Shown: positions 8,939 to 18,649, numbered from the stretch's first letter. The stretch is 64,000 nucleotides of DNA from Candidatus Methanoperedens sp. (GCA_026552955.1 JAPMTS010000014.1:124001-188000), one strand, 5' to 3'. The notes: generated by a model not told the origin, from the letters alone. Made by a program: numbers and translations.

Positions 8939-9148
8939 GTATTGTTTCCTCCCTTTTTAAACACTAATCACCACAGAGAACAAACATAATTGATGGGCCT
9001 GTTTTATGAACAATAATTATCAAATGATATAAATCATTCTAATTTGTGATAACTTATTATTAATTATATATAAGTTCATTTTTTGATTGTAATAAGAGAT
9101 TAAGATTGTATAGAGGAAAACATAATACGAAGGATTCATGTAAATATT
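8939..9148. other. Divergent promoter region
   Basis: Very AT-rich gap between the small-gene pair (minus strand) and the winged-helix gene (plus strand). TTATTAATTATATATAAG around 9055-9073 is the best TATA-like site for the plus-strand gene. Nothing else is seen. Confidence 0.4.
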
Positions 9149-9676
9149 ATGAATTGTAATGGACGACCTGATAAAAGCCTGCTAATCCTAGGATTCATAT
9201 TATTATTAGTTTTATTTTCCTTTGCAGCCATAATGCCTTTCCCCTCAAAAAGTAAATTTCAAACTAATAAGCACTGTGCCGATCTTGGATGTAATTCATT
9301 GCAACAACAGCGATCCCATGAGGAAAAAATCCTGGACCAATTGGAATGTTCATCCGATTCAAATAAACAACTGTTTAGATTATTTGCTCTGGGAATAATC
9401 AATATTGATGAATTAACAATGTGGGTTCTGGGAGTAAACAGAAGAGTTGTTGTATTAAAAATGATGCATGAAAAAAGGATGATACAGGCATCCGATATAG
9501 CAAATTCAACGGATAGATCATTACAGAACATCAGTTATGCGATGCGGGAACTGGAAGAGCGTGGGCTGATTCAGTCCCTAACTCCCGGGAAAAAAACATG
9601 GAAGAAGTTTATTCCCACAGAAAAAGGAACAGAGGTATTTGAAAAACTCAAGAAGAATGATCTGATCGGAAAATAA
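9149..9676 (+). CDS. Membrane-anchored winged-helix transcription regulator
   Basis: The 175-residue protein begins with a single membrane helix (LLILGFILLLVLFSFAAIM, residues about 11-29), then a linker with CADLGC. A winged helix-turn-helix follows (VLKMMHEKRMIQASDIANST, ISYAMRELEERGLIQSL, TEKGTEVFEKL). The domain resembles MarR/PadR-type DNA-binding folds. A membrane-tethered regulator could sense envelope or redox state through its Cys pair; that role is inferred. It points at the Na+/Ca2+ exchanger gene. Confidence 0.7.
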   Translation: MNCNGRPDKSLLILGFILLLVLFSFAAIMPFPSKSKFQTNKHCADLGCNSLQQQRSHEEKILDQLECSSDSNKQLFRLFALGIINIDELTMWVLGVNRRVVVLKMMHEKRMIQASDIANSTDRSLQNISYAMRELEERGLIQSLTPGKKTWKKFIPTEKGTEVFEKLKKNDLIGK

Positions 9677-9692
9677 CTTGTTTTGATGTTTC

Positions 9693-10634
9693 TCAGGCAT
9701 TCCCAAATGATATGCTTACAATAACAAAAAGGACGTATATTCCCAAAAAAATAGCCCCTTCTCTCCTGTCGATCACATACCCTGATCTTTTAAAAATTAT
9801 TAGCAATATAGATAGCATCAGCATGAATAAAACGTGAGTAAGAATAAGTTCAGGATTTATGATAATGGGCCTTACAACAGCAGCAGCCCCAAGAACCCAC
9901 AATATATTTGCAACATTGCTTCCAACAATATTCCCAAGCGCCATTGTCATGTATCCTTTACGTGCAGATGATACTGAAACAAACAGTTCAGGTAAAGAAG
10001 TCCCGATAGACATGAGCAGGAGGGCAATAAGATATTCTGATACACCATAAGCCATGGAGAGTCCGATCATTGAATTTACAAGAATCCTTGCTCCTATGAG
10101 TATGCCAGCCAATCCTATTAACACTTCGAAAATATTTTTGATAATGCCATTTTTTCCGATATGTTCAACACCCAATTCCCTGTATGTAATGATTGAATGC
10201 CTCAAATAAAAAATGTAAGCAATTATGAATGCAGTCCCACCAATCCGTCCAATTCCACCTGCCAAGAGTAAGAACGCAGATGCAAGGGTCAGTATTATAA
10301 GATGTATCCTGCCACTATAAATTTCAGTATGTTTTATTGCAAGCGGTTTAATAATGCATGTCACACCCAGGATCAGGGCGATGTTAGTGATATTGCTCCC
10401 GATGATATCCCCTACAGCTATTTGACCATGATCGATGTATGATGCATATATATCTGAAGCCAGTTCGGGCAGTGAGGTTCCCAGCGCTACAAGAGTAATC
10501 CCAATGACGAAATCGGAAACTCCGAGCATCCTGGCTAATTTTGAAGCTCCTTCAGTGAAAACATCGCTGGATTTTATAATGATGGGGATTGAAATAAGGA
10601 ACAATAGCAGATTTAAGGTCATTTCCGATGGCAT
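9693..10634 (-). CDS. Calcium/sodium antiporter, CaCA (YrbG-like) family
   Basis: The 313-residue membrane protein contains both alpha repeats of the CaCA superfamily. The first is ALGTSLPELASDIYASY with GDIIGSNITNIALILG; the second is SIGTSLPELFVSVSSA with GNIVGSNVANILWVLG. Each G[ST]SLPE motif supplies the acidic residue of the ion site. The length of about 310 residues is typical of prokaryotic members. It probably exports Ca2+ in exchange for Na+, adding to the Na+-linked genes nearby. Confidence 0.9.
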   Translation of the reverse strand: MPSEMTLNLLLFLISIPIIIKSSDVFTEGASKLARMLGVSDFVIGITLVALGTSLPELASDIYASYIDHGQIAVGDIIGSNITNIALILGVTCIIKPLAIKHTEIYSGRIHLIILTLASAFLLLAGGIGRIGGTAFIIAYIFYLRHSIITYRELGVEHIGKNGIIKNIFEVLIGLAGILIGARILVNSMIGLSMAYGVSEYLIALLLMSIGTSLPELFVSVSSARKGYMTMALGNIVGSNVANILWVLGAAAVVRPIIINPELILTHVLFMLMLSILLIIFKRSGYVIDRREGAIFLGIYVLFVIVSISFGNA

Positions 10635-10785
10635 TGTTATCCAATTGAAGTTATTTTATATCCACCTTAATGTTGTGGTTTGGTGAAGATCAATTATATC
10701 ATCTTATTATCATCCACGAATCCCTGCAACCTGTAGTTTGGCCACGGTTTATTATGCTTGATCGAGATCACAGACGAATTCAGGC

Positions 10786-12534
10786 TCAGGCAATCACCAT
10801 GATTTTGCCTTCGACCGAGCCTGTTTTCTTCCTGCTGTAGTACACGCTTGCTGTATAGGTATATTCGCCTTTTTTCAATCCCTTCGGAATCCGCCATGAT
10901 TTCTCTAGGGATTTCTGTTTTCCAACTTGCATATTATTAATTCTTTTAGTCAGCTTTTTAACCATGAGATGATTTTCATTATGAATACTTACAACTATTT
11001 TTGCTTTCTTCCAGACAACTTCACCAGTGTTTGTTATATTAATTGAAAATGTCAGGATACTTCCAATATGAACCACATGTGGCTCCACCTTTGCTTGCAC
11101 CCTCACCTTTACCAATGGAAATAGAATTCCTCGCTTAACGAGAACTTGCCTGATCAAATGCTCATTGGCGCCATCGTAAATAGTTTTATCCGCAATAATA
11201 ATTGCATCGGCAGCATCCTCAAACTTAAGGTTCAGATTAAAATTACTCTCAATGATCAATCGGATTGCATTATCCCTTGCATCAAGCCTCTTTTCCTTGG
11301 TCTTTGAATCACCCCCCATTTCCAGATAAATATCCCATAGAGCTGCAGACCATATCTCTCCATCCCTGTCGCAACTATCCAACCCCAGGAAATCTTCAGG
11401 ATAATGTTTCTTATTATCAACCCTGCTCACGCAATTACCAATTTTTCCAATTCCATTCCAGTCCCCGACACATTCGCGATTAAAGCCTTCATTTATTTCT
11501 GCAAAAAAACAAGCGGCGAAAAAATCACCGAAACCCTCCGCAATCGGACAGGTATTCCAGTTAAGTCCAAACCCTGGTACCTGTTCATCCAGAATGACAT
11601 GGCAATATTCATGCAGGATTATATCGGCATCCTCTGCATCATCAATATACCATGTGCCGAAAATCAATTCCCTGGTGTCCGGATTATAATATGAGTTATC
11701 CACGAAATCTCCCTGGACATTTACTTTTATTGTTTCACTGCCTAAGGCTGTAAATCCAAGGCCCCGTATGTATCGTTGTGCCTCATTTATATGATAATAC
11801 GCCATTACTTCCTTGAACCTTGGATCAGACCTTGAATAGTTAAAAATCAAATTCTGCTCTTTTGCTCTATTCGGTGTGATGCACGTATCGACGTGTATGC
11901 CCCTGAGATAACCGGACCCGTCCAGTTCATTTAACAATACCTTTGAGTAAGCCCTATCCGGGATTTCAGATTCAGGAGTAAGATTCCTATCTCCAAGAAC
12001 AACTACAGGGTTAGGTATAAAGACCCTTCCTCTGCCTGTTGCCTTCAGGAGCATATCCAGAATATCAAGTATCTTGCCAGCTTTCAGGTCAATAAATACA
12101 TGCCATTCCTCAATCGGGTTAATTAGAGGAACAGCGATTCTCCACGCCACATAGTACTTTTCCCTTTTTTGATAAATTACCAGCTCCCCGGAAACTTTCC
12201 CTGAAAGTCTTTTTTCAACTTTAAGGGCATCAATGGCAATATGAATAGCTTCTTCCTGAGAGATACCCATTTCCCAGGATTCGATATAAAGGTCAGGATG
12301 ATAACAAATATCTACTTTTTTAACCAGATTTTTTTTATCCATATGAACCGAAATAAAAGTGTTGTGAATAGGCAATTCGTTGAAAAATTGCTGGAATATG
12401 ACATGACTGCCCCCCAAACTGTCCGTTATTTTGATTAACGTTAAATCCTTTAAGCTTTCCTTCATTTTAAATAATTTTAAATTATCAAGAAGAAAATTTC
12501 GTGCAGCTCTTTCAGGGTGTTCCACATCTTTCAC
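10786..12534 (-). CDS. Thermolysin-like (M4/M36-type) metallopeptidase with C-terminal beta domain
   Basis: The 582-residue protein has an N-terminal FTP/PepSY-like propeptide region (residues about 40-180) and a zinc peptidase core. The core carries ILHEYCHVILDE (HExxH) at about residue 330, with the third ligand likely in AEGFGDFFAA. A C-terminal CARDB-like beta domain follows (LTFSINITNTGEVVWKKA). Thermolysin relatives are normally secreted, but no signal peptide is seen at this ATG. The start overlaps a 35-residue zinc-ribbon gene by 23 nt and has no clear ribosome binding site, so the true start could be the ATG at 12465. Confidence 0.75.
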   Translation of the reverse strand: MKDVEHPERAARNFLLDNLKLFKMKESLKDLTLIKITDSLGGSHVIFQQFFNELPIHNTFISVHMDKKNLVKKVDICYHPDLYIESWEMGISQEEAIHIAIDALKVEKRLSGKVSGELVIYQKREKYYVAWRIAVPLINPIEEWHVFIDLKAGKILDILDMLLKATGRGRVFIPNPVVVLGDRNLTPESEIPDRAYSKVLLNELDGSGYLRGIHVDTCITPNRAKEQNLIFNYSRSDPRFKEVMAYYHINEAQRYIRGLGFTALGSETIKVNVQGDFVDNSYYNPDTRELIFGTWYIDDAEDADIILHEYCHVILDEQVPGFGLNWNTCPIAEGFGDFFAACFFAEINEGFNRECVGDWNGIGKIGNCVSRVDNKKHYPEDFLGLDSCDRDGEIWSAALWDIYLEMGGDSKTKEKRLDARDNAIRLIIESNFNLNLKFEDAADAIIIADKTIYDGANEHLIRQVLVKRGILFPLVKVRVQAKVEPHVVHIGSILTFSINITNTGEVVWKKAKIVVSIHNENHLMVKKLTKRINNMQVGKQKSLEKSWRIPKGLKKGEYTYTASVYYSRKKTGSVEGKIMVIA

Positions 12535-12619
12535 AAATCAGGACGTATTTTCCGCCTGGTAGTTTTTTTTGTGCCATACTGCACTCACCGCATTTGGGGC
12601 AAATTTTCTTTTCAAACAT
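12512..12619 (-). CDS. 35-residue zinc-ribbon protein
   Basis: The short frame starts at ATG 12619 behind GGGAGC and contains KICPKCGECSMAQ and LICERCGTP, two CxxC knuckles of a rubredoxin-like zinc ribbon. It overlaps the start of the metallopeptidase gene in another frame. Size and Cys pattern are typical of tiny archaeal zinc ribbons of unknown role. Confidence 0.5.
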   Translation of the reverse strand: MFEKKICPKCGECSMAQKKLPGGKYVLICERCGTP

Positions 12620-12669
12620 TATGATGCTCCCTGAAGAAGAATGGATTCCATCGTCTAAATATATTTTGC

Positions 12670-13470
12670 TCAAGATTCCAGAATATTCACTTTCGGTGCC
12701 TCAATACCATTTCTGGAAAATTCTTTCCATGCCCTTCTTGTCACTTCAGATTCGAATTCGAACTCATATCTTAAGTCATTCACATAAGATTTAGCCCGCA
12801 AGCGCCTGTAAAAAGGAAAATCCTTTAAAAGAATGGTAAAAGGGCGCTTCCTGGAAATATAAACATATTTTGAGGTCACAACTGATTCCTTTAAGATCTT
12901 CATAGCAAGAACCGCATCCGAATCTGAGTCTATGAACAAATCAATGACTACCATCATCTCAGAAGCTCCTGCATTTGCGCTTGCTACTGCCTGGGTAAAG
13001 ATCAGGTAATTGGGTGCAGATACAAGATTATCGTCAGGTGTGACAATTTTAGTAGCTCTTATTCCAATATCACTGACTTCACCATAATAATCTCCCATCT
13101 TTATCTTATCCCCCACCTGGTATGGTTTTTCAAACGTGATTACTATTCCCCCTATAACGTCAGCGAACAGGTCCTTAAGTCCAAAGCCAATTCCGGCGCC
13201 TAGAAGACCACCGAAAAGGATGAGCTGGCTGGATTCCCATTTTAGAATATATATTAATATATAATAAATTGTATACCCATATATTGAGAATTTCAATAAT
13301 GGAAGGACCATTTTTACAGTTATTCTATATTGGCCCGCACGTTCTGAGATAAATACCAGAATGAATGTAATGACTCGAATACAAAGATAAGCGATGAGAA
13401 TTATCAATATTGATGAGATTATTGTCCCTGTATCAATAACCGGCATTGATACTATGCTATTATCCGCCAT
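12670..13470 (-). CDS. MscS-family mechanosensitive channel
   Basis: The 266-residue protein has an N-terminal region with three membrane helices. The pore/beta region GGLLGAGIGFGLKDLFADVIGGIVI and EKPYQVGDKIKMGDYYGEVSDIGIRAT is diagnostic of MscS. Such channels open on hypo-osmotic shock. The ATG follows the ATPase gene stop with no gap, so the two are one transcription and translation unit. The first membrane segment begins only about 15 residues from the start. Confidence 0.88.
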   Translation of the reverse strand: MADNSIVSMPVIDTGTIISSILIILIAYLCIRVITFILVFISERAGQYRITVKMVLPLLKFSIYGYTIYYILIYILKWESSQLILFGGLLGAGIGFGLKDLFADVIGGIVITFEKPYQVGDKIKMGDYYGEVSDIGIRATKIVTPDDNLVSAPNYLIFTQAVASANAGASEMMVVIDLFIDSDSDAVLAMKILKESVVTSKYVYISRKRPFTILLKDFPFYRRLRAKSYVNDLRYEFEFESEVTRRAWKEFSRNGIEAPKVNILES

Positions 13471-14511
13471 CTACCACACCAACCTTAATTTCTTCAGGAA
13501 TTCTATTACGCTTTTTAATGCTTCCGGTCTGATGATGCAGGAAGCATCTTCGACCGATATCAATCCCTGTTTGGACAATCGGAAAATTATCTTGCCGACC
13601 TGATAATCAGGTCCTGCGATTTCTGACAGGTCATCGTTCGTAATAGATTTCATTGATAGAATGAGATTCAAAATGAAAGCTTCGTTGTAATCAAGTTCGA
13701 TATTAAATGATTCATCCTTGACGTTGCTTGGCTTAATTGTTGGATATTCGAGACTTCTCTGCCATACGATTTTTGCCACACCCGGATTTCCATTCGAAAC
13801 TCGATGGATCTTTCCAAAAATTATATCCTCACTGGCAATTATTTCTTCTTTTTTTAATAACCTGAGTTTAAGGAAATCATAATTTATCTTAAAATAAGGT
13901 AATTCGATCGTTTTTTTCCAGGATTTGATCGAAACGGGATATTTCATGAAATTAATAATTTTTTCCTTTTCAAATTCTACATCCCTGACAAATATTATTT
14001 CATCTTTTTTATATCCCGATAAGATGGACTCTTTTATTTGATATGTGGTAAATTTAGGCAGATTTATCTGAACTGGAAAAAATTTTCCAATATTTAAAAC
14101 TTCATCAAGATACTTCCATGAATAGAGATTCCATGTGGTAATGAATAAGATGGCAGGATTTGATACCAAATTCAAGAAATACTCAAGAACATCAAAACCG
14201 CCAATTTTGCGCATGTAAAGGAACTGGCAATCATCAATTAACACAATTCTTTTAGATGGCCCGGAAAGGATGATCTCATCTTTGTTTTTGACTATTGATG
14301 AAAAAGAAAATCTTGTTACCTTTTGGAGAATCATCTTTTCTATCTCGTTCATGATGGCCGTCCTACCTGCATAGGGTTCTGATATAATTGCCACATTCAA
14401 ATTACGTCCGGATTCGAAATCAGCTATAGCTGTCTGGATATTCGCGATTTCTTCCCGGAATCCAATTAATTCAGACGGAGTTTCTATTTTATCATTGCCC
14501 ATAAATCCCAA
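13471..14511 (-). CDS. P-loop ATPase with C-terminal winged helix, coupled to an MscS channel gene
   Basis: The 346-residue protein has a Walker A-like motif SEPYAGRTAI at about residue 45, with Arg where Lys is usual, and a clear Walker B (RIVLIDDCQF). It resembles the archaeal AAA ATPase/STAND group with a C-terminal winged helix (YNEAFILNLILSMKSITNDDLSEI, KIIFRLSKQGLISVEDA). The Lys-to-Arg change in the P-loop may lower ATP hydrolysis. The gene abuts the MscS channel gene, so a regulatory link is plausible. Exact function unknown. Confidence 0.65.
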   Translation of the reverse strand: MGFMGNDKIETPSELIGFREEIANIQTAIADFESGRNLNVAIISEPYAGRTAIMNEIEKMILQKVTRFSFSSIVKNKDEIILSGPSKRIVLIDDCQFLYMRKIGGFDVLEYFLNLVSNPAILFITTWNLYSWKYLDEVLNIGKFFPVQINLPKFTTYQIKESILSGYKKDEIIFVRDVEFEKEKIINFMKYPVSIKSWKKTIELPYFKINYDFLKLRLLKKEEIIASEDIIFGKIHRVSNGNPGVAKIVWQRSLEYPTIKPSNVKDESFNIELDYNEAFILNLILSMKSITNDDLSEIAGPDYQVGKIIFRLSKQGLISVEDASCIIRPEALKSVIEFLKKLRLVW

Positions 14512-14651
14512 ATTTTCTTAAAATACACTTTTACTTTATTGCACCATTAAAAGATTAATGTTATTATTTATAAAAGCTTTTAAGAGATTAAATGAACTTC
14601 ACATTGAATCGAAATAATAATATTCCGGCCTATAATTAGTGGAAGAAAAAA

Positions 14652-15521
14652 ATGTTCGAGATAATACAAGAAAACCTGCAATCCCTCATTATTTTCATAT
14701 TAGGCATAATAATTACGTTTATTATTGCCCGCATAGTACACAATTTCCTGACAAAACATACCCATAAGAAGATCCTCGAAGAACCTAAATTGAAAACCAC
14801 ATATCTTTTTATCGGGAGAGTAGTGGTTGCAGCTATTACTTTATTGGGGGTTGCTTCCACGACCTTCACTGCCTTTCCGGGAACAAGAGGCTTGGTATCC
14901 TCTTTATTCGTCGCAGCGGGTTTTGCCTCGATAGTTATCGGTCTTGCAGCACAGTCCACCCTTTCAAATATTATTTCCGGTGCGCTCATTGCAACAACCC
15001 AGCCCTTCAGGATAGGGGATACCGTAATGTTTCGAAATGAATTATGCAGCGTAGAGGATATGAAACTCACTTATACGACGCTTCGGATATGGGACAACCG
15101 GCGTTTGATGATTCCCAATTCACTATTCCAGAATGAGGTTGTGGTAAATTATACCGCAATTGATCCTGCGAAACTGGTCCCGATAACGGTGCAGATAAGT
15201 TATGAGTCAGACCTTGAAAAAGCCAGCCTCATCATGATCGATATAGCAAAAAAGCACCCCTATTTTTTACCCACGAAAGATTTGCCCAGGGTGCATCTCA
15301 TGGAATTTGCAGCATCAGGAATAAATATGCGCCTGTTGACAAAGGCAAAGAACCAGGACAGGGCATTTGAGATGTCAAAAGAAATACTTCGGCAGATCAA
15401 AAAAGAATTTGATGCCAACAGCATTGAAATTCCATACCCGAGGATGCAACTTGTGCCTGATAAAAAACTTGTGGAACAAATTCAAAGAATCGCTGATATC
15501 TCACGTTCTAACAGCAGATAG
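14652..15521 (+). CDS. MscS-family mechanosensitive channel (second copy)
   Basis: The 289-residue protein has membrane helices at residues about 10-30, 55-80 and 85-115. The MscS pore motif is AAGFASIVIGLAAQSTLSNIISG, followed by PFRIGDTVMFRNELCSVEDMKLTYTTL and the C-terminal cytoplasmic cage region. It is divergent from the ATPase-MscS pair, across a 140-bp AT-rich gap. It is only distantly similar to the first copy and is probably an independent osmotic channel. Confidence 0.9.
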   Translation: MFEIIQENLQSLIIFILGIIITFIIARIVHNFLTKHTHKKILEEPKLKTTYLFIGRVVVAAITLLGVASTTFTAFPGTRGLVSSLFVAAGFASIVIGLAAQSTLSNIISGALIATTQPFRIGDTVMFRNELCSVEDMKLTYTTLRIWDNRRLMIPNSLFQNEVVVNYTAIDPAKLVPITVQISYESDLEKASLIMIDIAKKHPYFLPTKDLPRVHLMEFAASGINMRLLTKAKNQDRAFEMSKEILRQIKKEFDANSIEIPYPRMQLVPDKKLVEQIQRIADISRSNSR

Positions 15522-15675
15522 TAGTGATAGAGGTATTGATCCACTTGAAAGAGGAGGAAAAGCCGGGCTCTTCGGGGGTACCGTGAATTAAAAGATGCAG
15601 GAGTACTGGATAAAACAATCTTGTGAGTCAGTTTTATTATCTTTTCGGACATTTCTTTGTCGTGGAGTGATATAT

Positions 15676-16638
15676 ATGACAGATTTCGATGAAATGGTCA
15701 CTGGTGCTGTAGAAAAAGTTATACCGAGTGTTGTAAACATCAGTGAAGTAAAGTTAATGAAGGACGCTTATCTGCATGTGCATCCGGTTCCGGGTGTGGG
15801 TTCAGGTTTCATAATAAATAAGGATGGCTATATGCTCACCAATGCCCATGTGGTGCTGGGTTCACAGGAGATAAAAGTGGCTCTGGAAGACGGAAGGATA
15901 TTCCCTGGAGAGATAAGAGGTCTAGACACAATGAAGGATCTTGCTGTGATCAAGATCAAAGCCAGCGATCTGCCAGTACCCCAGATCGCAAAAGACAACA
16001 ATCTCAAAATCGGGCAGATGGCAATTGCCATAGGCAGTCCTCTTGGCCTGGTGGGAGGCCCCACTGTCACAGTAGGTGTAGTAAGCGCTGCGAATCGGTC
16101 AATCCAGACCGAGGCAACATTCATGGAAGGATTGATACAGACCGACGCTGCCATTAATCCCGGCAACAGCGGAGGTCCGCTGATAAACAGCAAAGGTGAG
16201 GTGATAGGAGTGAACAGTGCCGTCATTCCCTTTGCGCAGGGCATAGGGTTCGCTATACCCATACAGCCTGCAATAGAAATTGCAGACCAGCTGATAAAGC
16301 ACGGTGAAATCATAAGACCATGGATCAGTTTCAATGCCATAGATGTCAATCCCAAACTGATGGCATATTATGACCTGCCCACTGCTAAGGGGGTAGTTAT
16401 TACTGATGTGGTAAAAGGAAGCGAAGCTGAAAAATCAGGTATAGAGATAGCGGATATCCTGATCAGGATGGATGAAATAGAGATAAATACGGTTAAGGAT
16501 CTCATCAAAGTGCTCAATAAACATAAAGTGGGCGACAAAGTAACTATGGAATTCTTCAGGGGACAAAAGAAGGTAAAGCTCAAGACCGTGCTTGAAAAAG
16601 CGCCGTCCATGCGGGGTCCACCGGCTCCCGGTGGATAA
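15676..16638 (+). CDS. HtrA/DegP-like trypsin-family serine protease with one PDZ domain
   Basis: The 320-residue protein contains the catalytic triad in LTNAHVV (His), MKDLAVIKI (Asp) and NPGNSGGPL (Ser). One C-terminal PDZ domain follows (AKGVVITDVVKGSEAEKSGIEIADILIRMDE). I chose ATG 15676, preceded by GGAGTG, over an in-frame ATG at 15595 because the extension is unlike a signal peptide. Without signal or anchor the enzyme would be cytoplasmic, which is unusual for HtrA proteins. It probably degrades or refolds damaged proteins. Confidence 0.88.
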   Translation: MTDFDEMVTGAVEKVIPSVVNISEVKLMKDAYLHVHPVPGVGSGFIINKDGYMLTNAHVVLGSQEIKVALEDGRIFPGEIRGLDTMKDLAVIKIKASDLPVPQIAKDNNLKIGQMAIAIGSPLGLVGGPTVTVGVVSAANRSIQTEATFMEGLIQTDAAINPGNSGGPLINSKGEVIGVNSAVIPFAQGIGFAIPIQPAIEIADQLIKHGEIIRPWISFNAIDVNPKLMAYYDLPTAKGVVITDVVKGSEAEKSGIEIADILIRMDEIEINTVKDLIKVLNKHKVGDKVTMEFFRGQKKVKLKTVLEKAPSMRGPPAPGG

Positions 16639-16641
16639 TTT

Positions 16642-18420
16642 TCAAAATCGCGCCAATCCTTCAGCTTCTGTTAGCATTTTGTCTATGATATCCAATCCCT
16701 CATACCAGAAACCGGGATCGTCAAGCCGTACTCCAAAATCTGCAAGCAGTTGTGCGGGTGAGCCATTCCCTCCCGAAGCGAGCAAATCCAAATACCTGGG
16801 GACAAAGCTCTTCCCCTCTTCCATGAACATTTTATAAAGAGACAGCACGAGGAGCTCCCCAAATGCGTATGCATATACATACCCGGGAGCCTCCAGGAAA
16901 TGTGTAACATAGCTCCACCATATCGAATAATTCCCGGTAAGTGTTACCGAATCCCCGAACATTTCTTTCTGGGTATCGATCCACAGTTCTCCAAACCGGG
17001 ATGCTGACAACTCACCTAACGTGCGCCGCTCTCTATGGATAGCATCCTCAAAACGGTTCATGGCTATCTGCCTGAACACCGTGGCAAAGATCTCTTCCAG
17101 TTTATTGCACAGCAGGCTCAATTTTTCATCCCTTCCTTCTGCTGTTTCAAGCTGTGACCGAAACACGAGCATTTCACCGAAAACCGATGCTGTCTCTGCC
17201 ATTATCAGCGGTGTCCTGCTGTTGAAGTAACCCTGCTTCCTTCCTGCCAGATACTGGTGGACGCCGTGTCCAAGTTCGTGTGCCAGGGTCTGGACATCAC
17301 GGTGTATTCCGGAATAGTTTACCATAACATACGGGTGAACATCAGGTGTGACAGGATCTGAGAAAGCTCCTCCCCTTTTTCCCGGCATAATGGGTGCGTG
17401 TATCCATCTATTATCAAAGAAATCCAGGGCAATATCCCTCATCCGGGGGGAAAAATCATTGTAAGCTTTTAGAACCATCTCTTTTCCTTCATCCCAGGGT
17501 ATCTTCTTTTCCAGGGAGAAAGGCAGTGGACCGTACCTGTCGTAATCAAACAGTTCATCGTATCCAAGCAGTTCTTTTTTTAGCCTGTAATATCTCCGGG
17601 GGATGTCATATCGGTTTTTGACAGCTTCAACAAGCGCGGTAACAATTTTTTCATCTATCTCGTTGTCAAGGTTCATGGAACTTACCCAGTCCGGGAATAT
17701 TCGCAGCCTGTCCATTATCATTTTGTCTGCCAGGATCGTATTGAAAATATGTGTCAGGATGTGTTTTTGTGATTCCAGTCCTTCTGTGAACTCCCCTGCC
17801 GATGTTATCCTTATCCTGCGATCAGGATTATAAAGGTCGGATAGAACTTCCTCTTCGGTCCTGCCTGCTTCTCCGAACTTTATCATGGAGAGCACTTTTT
17901 CAAAGAGCTTGTTCCAGTTTCCAGCTCCAACCGGTGATAGTTCAGCCAGGATCTTTTCTTCGGTTTCAGCTAACTGGTGGGGCCGGTATTTCCTGAGCTT
18001 TTCCAGATAATGCCTGTATTTGTCCAGTGAAGGATCTTCGAGGAGTGGGGTTGCTGCCTCATCTTCGAGGGAAGCCCATTCCAGCTCAAAGAAGAGCAGT
18101 TCTTTCTGGAACTGGCTTGAAATTTCCTCGACCTTCTGGAGGAATGCACCCGCCTGGGCATTATTCGACTGGGTCGTGAAATTAAGGTATGCGAACGAAC
18201 CGATACGCGAGATTTTCCGGTATATTTCTTCAAGTGTGATGACGGCATTGAGAAAATCACCCAGGGATATGACATTTAGTTTCTTTCGATATTTTGCGGA
18301 AAATAAAGCTGTTTTGCCTTTAATGTTCTCTATGTCTTTTTCTATATTGTCATCACTGATATCTGTATAAAGGTCGGTTAAATCCCATATCACATCCTCA
18401 CTGCCCAATCTATCTTTCAT
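16642..18420 (-). CDS. pepF: Oligoendopeptidase F (M3 family)
   Basis: The 592-residue enzyme matches PepF in size and shows the zinc motif TLAHELGHGVHQYLAG at about residue 385, with the second Glu in LIMAETASVFGEMLV. I start at ATG 18420 (MKDRLGSEDVIWDLTDLY), since family members begin with a similar WDLxxLY segment. The open frame upstream to 18573 runs into a transposase remnant. The enzyme cleaves short peptides in the cytoplasm. It converges with the HtrA-like gene, whose stop lies 3 nt away. Confidence 0.92.
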   Translation of the reverse strand: MKDRLGSEDVIWDLTDLYTDISDDNIEKDIENIKGKTALFSAKYRKKLNVISLGDFLNAVITLEEIYRKISRIGSFAYLNFTTQSNNAQAGAFLQKVEEISSQFQKELLFFELEWASLEDEAATPLLEDPSLDKYRHYLEKLRKYRPHQLAETEEKILAELSPVGAGNWNKLFEKVLSMIKFGEAGRTEEEVLSDLYNPDRRIRITSAGEFTEGLESQKHILTHIFNTILADKMIMDRLRIFPDWVSSMNLDNEIDEKIVTALVEAVKNRYDIPRRYYRLKKELLGYDELFDYDRYGPLPFSLEKKIPWDEGKEMVLKAYNDFSPRMRDIALDFFDNRWIHAPIMPGKRGGAFSDPVTPDVHPYVMVNYSGIHRDVQTLAHELGHGVHQYLAGRKQGYFNSRTPLIMAETASVFGEMLVFRSQLETAEGRDEKLSLLCNKLEEIFATVFRQIAMNRFEDAIHRERRTLGELSASRFGELWIDTQKEMFGDSVTLTGNYSIWWSYVTHFLEAPGYVYAYAFGELLVLSLYKMFMEEGKSFVPRYLDLLASGGNGSPAQLLADFGVRLDDPGFWYEGLDIIDKMLTEAEGLARF

Positions 18421-18524
18421 GATAATAGATTGTGGATTGATGTCTAATAATACTTTGCAGACAAAATGAATGTTTATATGGAATTGTAGGTTTTCTAAAT
18501 GACCACAATCGTTGAGTATTTGAA

Positions 18525-18649
18525 GGCGTTTGAGGAGATGACTCATCAAAGAATCCAATGATCGTATCCCCATTCAATTCAGGAAGTTTTTTTAGGATTT
18601 CTTCAGCGTCTTCTGGTCTTCGGTAATCGTGCTCAACTAATAGATACAT
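18525..18649 (-). pseudogene. Remnant of an IS630-type transposase
   Basis: The minus strand encodes GDTIIGFFDESSPQTPSN and then QRLWSFRKP, very like the middle of IS630-family DDE transposases (second catalytic Asp in FFDES). The segment starts near YLLVEHDYRRPEDAEEILKK and loses similarity after about 18530. Only about 40 residues survive, just upstream of pepF, so this is a dead fragment. Confidence 0.5.

Noticed and set aside
18420-18573. Longer N-terminus for oligoendopeptidase F
   Set aside because: The extra 51 codons run into the transposase remnant and are unlike the family; ATG 18420 gives the normal start.
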